Source of the DNA: Prevotella sp. | GTDB lineage: Bacteria; Bacteroidota; Bacteroidia; Bacteroidales; Muribaculaceae | Reading direction: 5' to 3' | Length of the DNA: 64,000 bases | Assembly: GCA_023666665.1 (NCBI GenBank) | Contig: JAMPBN010000001.1 | Location: 767,284-831,283, forward strand | Shown here: one piece after another, positions 63,944 to 64,000 of the stretch | Position numbering within the stretch: the first letter of the stretch is position 1 | Layout: every line of letters begins with the position of its first letter | Notes under the pieces: model-generated | What the model was told of the DNA's origin: nothing | The model's input: only the letters and a program-made list of their open reading frames with translations | Database searches by the model: none | Made by a program: the position numbers and the translations under genes

Positions 63944-64000
63944 CTTCTTCCAAGGCAATTATGGAGTCGGAGTCGGCAACATACCCTTCGCCGACCCCCA
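63928..64000 (-). CDS. C-terminal tail of an upstream gene (probable PASTA-domain protein)
   Basis: 24 codons enter from the right edge and end at TGA 63928-63930: GVGEGYVADSDSIIALEEDE then WSFD. An acidic tail of this kind, directly before an RluD-type gene, is what PASTA-domain membrane proteins show in related genomes (context from memory). Too little is visible to confirm it. Confidence 0.5.

Overview
The window is a stretch of a Bacteroidales chromosome, most likely Muribaculaceae or a close relative (the family is inferred). Signs of the phylum seen in the sequence are promoters of the TTTG / TAnnTTTG type, few recognisable Shine-Dalgarno sites, a fused nuoCD, an 11-gene complex I without nuoEFG, a long AtpB with a signal peptide, a two-ACT-domain SerB, and secreted proteins ending in the short glycine/basic C-terminal tail typical of type IX secretion cargo. 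I see no phage, insertion sequence, CRISPR array or rRNA.

Layout. 1-6.7 kb: the start of a secreted protein (runs off the left edge), divergent sodB, then a forward run of sugar kinase-like gene, serB, mscL, murI, dusB and a DUF2807 protein. 6.8-7.4 kb: a tRNA-Glu / rpsT / tRNA-Glu unit. 7.4-10.9 kb: pyrE with two small followers, a CotH-family secreted protein whose start is out of frame at a C9 tract, and a collapsed mntA-hepT toxin-antitoxin remnant. 10.9-27.7 kb: one reverse block holding complex I and the F-ATPase, with the whole atp set (atpDCBEFHAG) lying between nuoH and nuoI. 27.9-41.7 kb: a large ricin-like secreted protein, acyl-CoA dehydrogenase with etfA/etfB, nadC, rlmH, a tiny membrane protein, an MFS exporter and a C10-type secreted cysteine protease. 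41.9-45.4 kb: thrS-infC-rpmI-rplT. 45.7-53.3 kb: an RND efflux triplet, then an outer-membrane barrel plus surface lipoprotein. 53.5-64 kb: a YgiQ radical-SAM protein, uvrB, a DUF4091 glycoside-hydrolase-like protein, carbonic anhydrase, HU, a 29-residue bS38/COX24-like protein, RNase E/G, a DMT transporter, rluD and the tail of a probable PASTA protein.

The most unusual signal is not a gene. About fifteen intergenic spacers are built wholly or partly from degenerate tandem words, mostly 7 nt and sometimes 8 nt. The word differs from place to place (TAATTAC, TTRGGCN, CCCAARG, TGAGTGA, GGTTAAG, AGTGGCGA). Many arrays start in phase with the upstream gene's stop codon, which lies inside a repeat unit, and several run to the next start codon. 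Two arrays lie inside coding sequence (atpG, uvrB). Some combine with short GC-rich hairpins, as between thrS and infC. This resembles in kind the heptanucleotide STRR repeats of cyanobacteria, but the stop-codon anchoring is something I do not know to be described.

Other points of interest are the nested nuo/atp supercluster, two C9/G9 tracts placed where they could switch secreted proteins, several promoters so close to ATG that the mRNA would be nearly leaderless, and a palindrome made of two opposed -7 boxes between nadC and rlmH.
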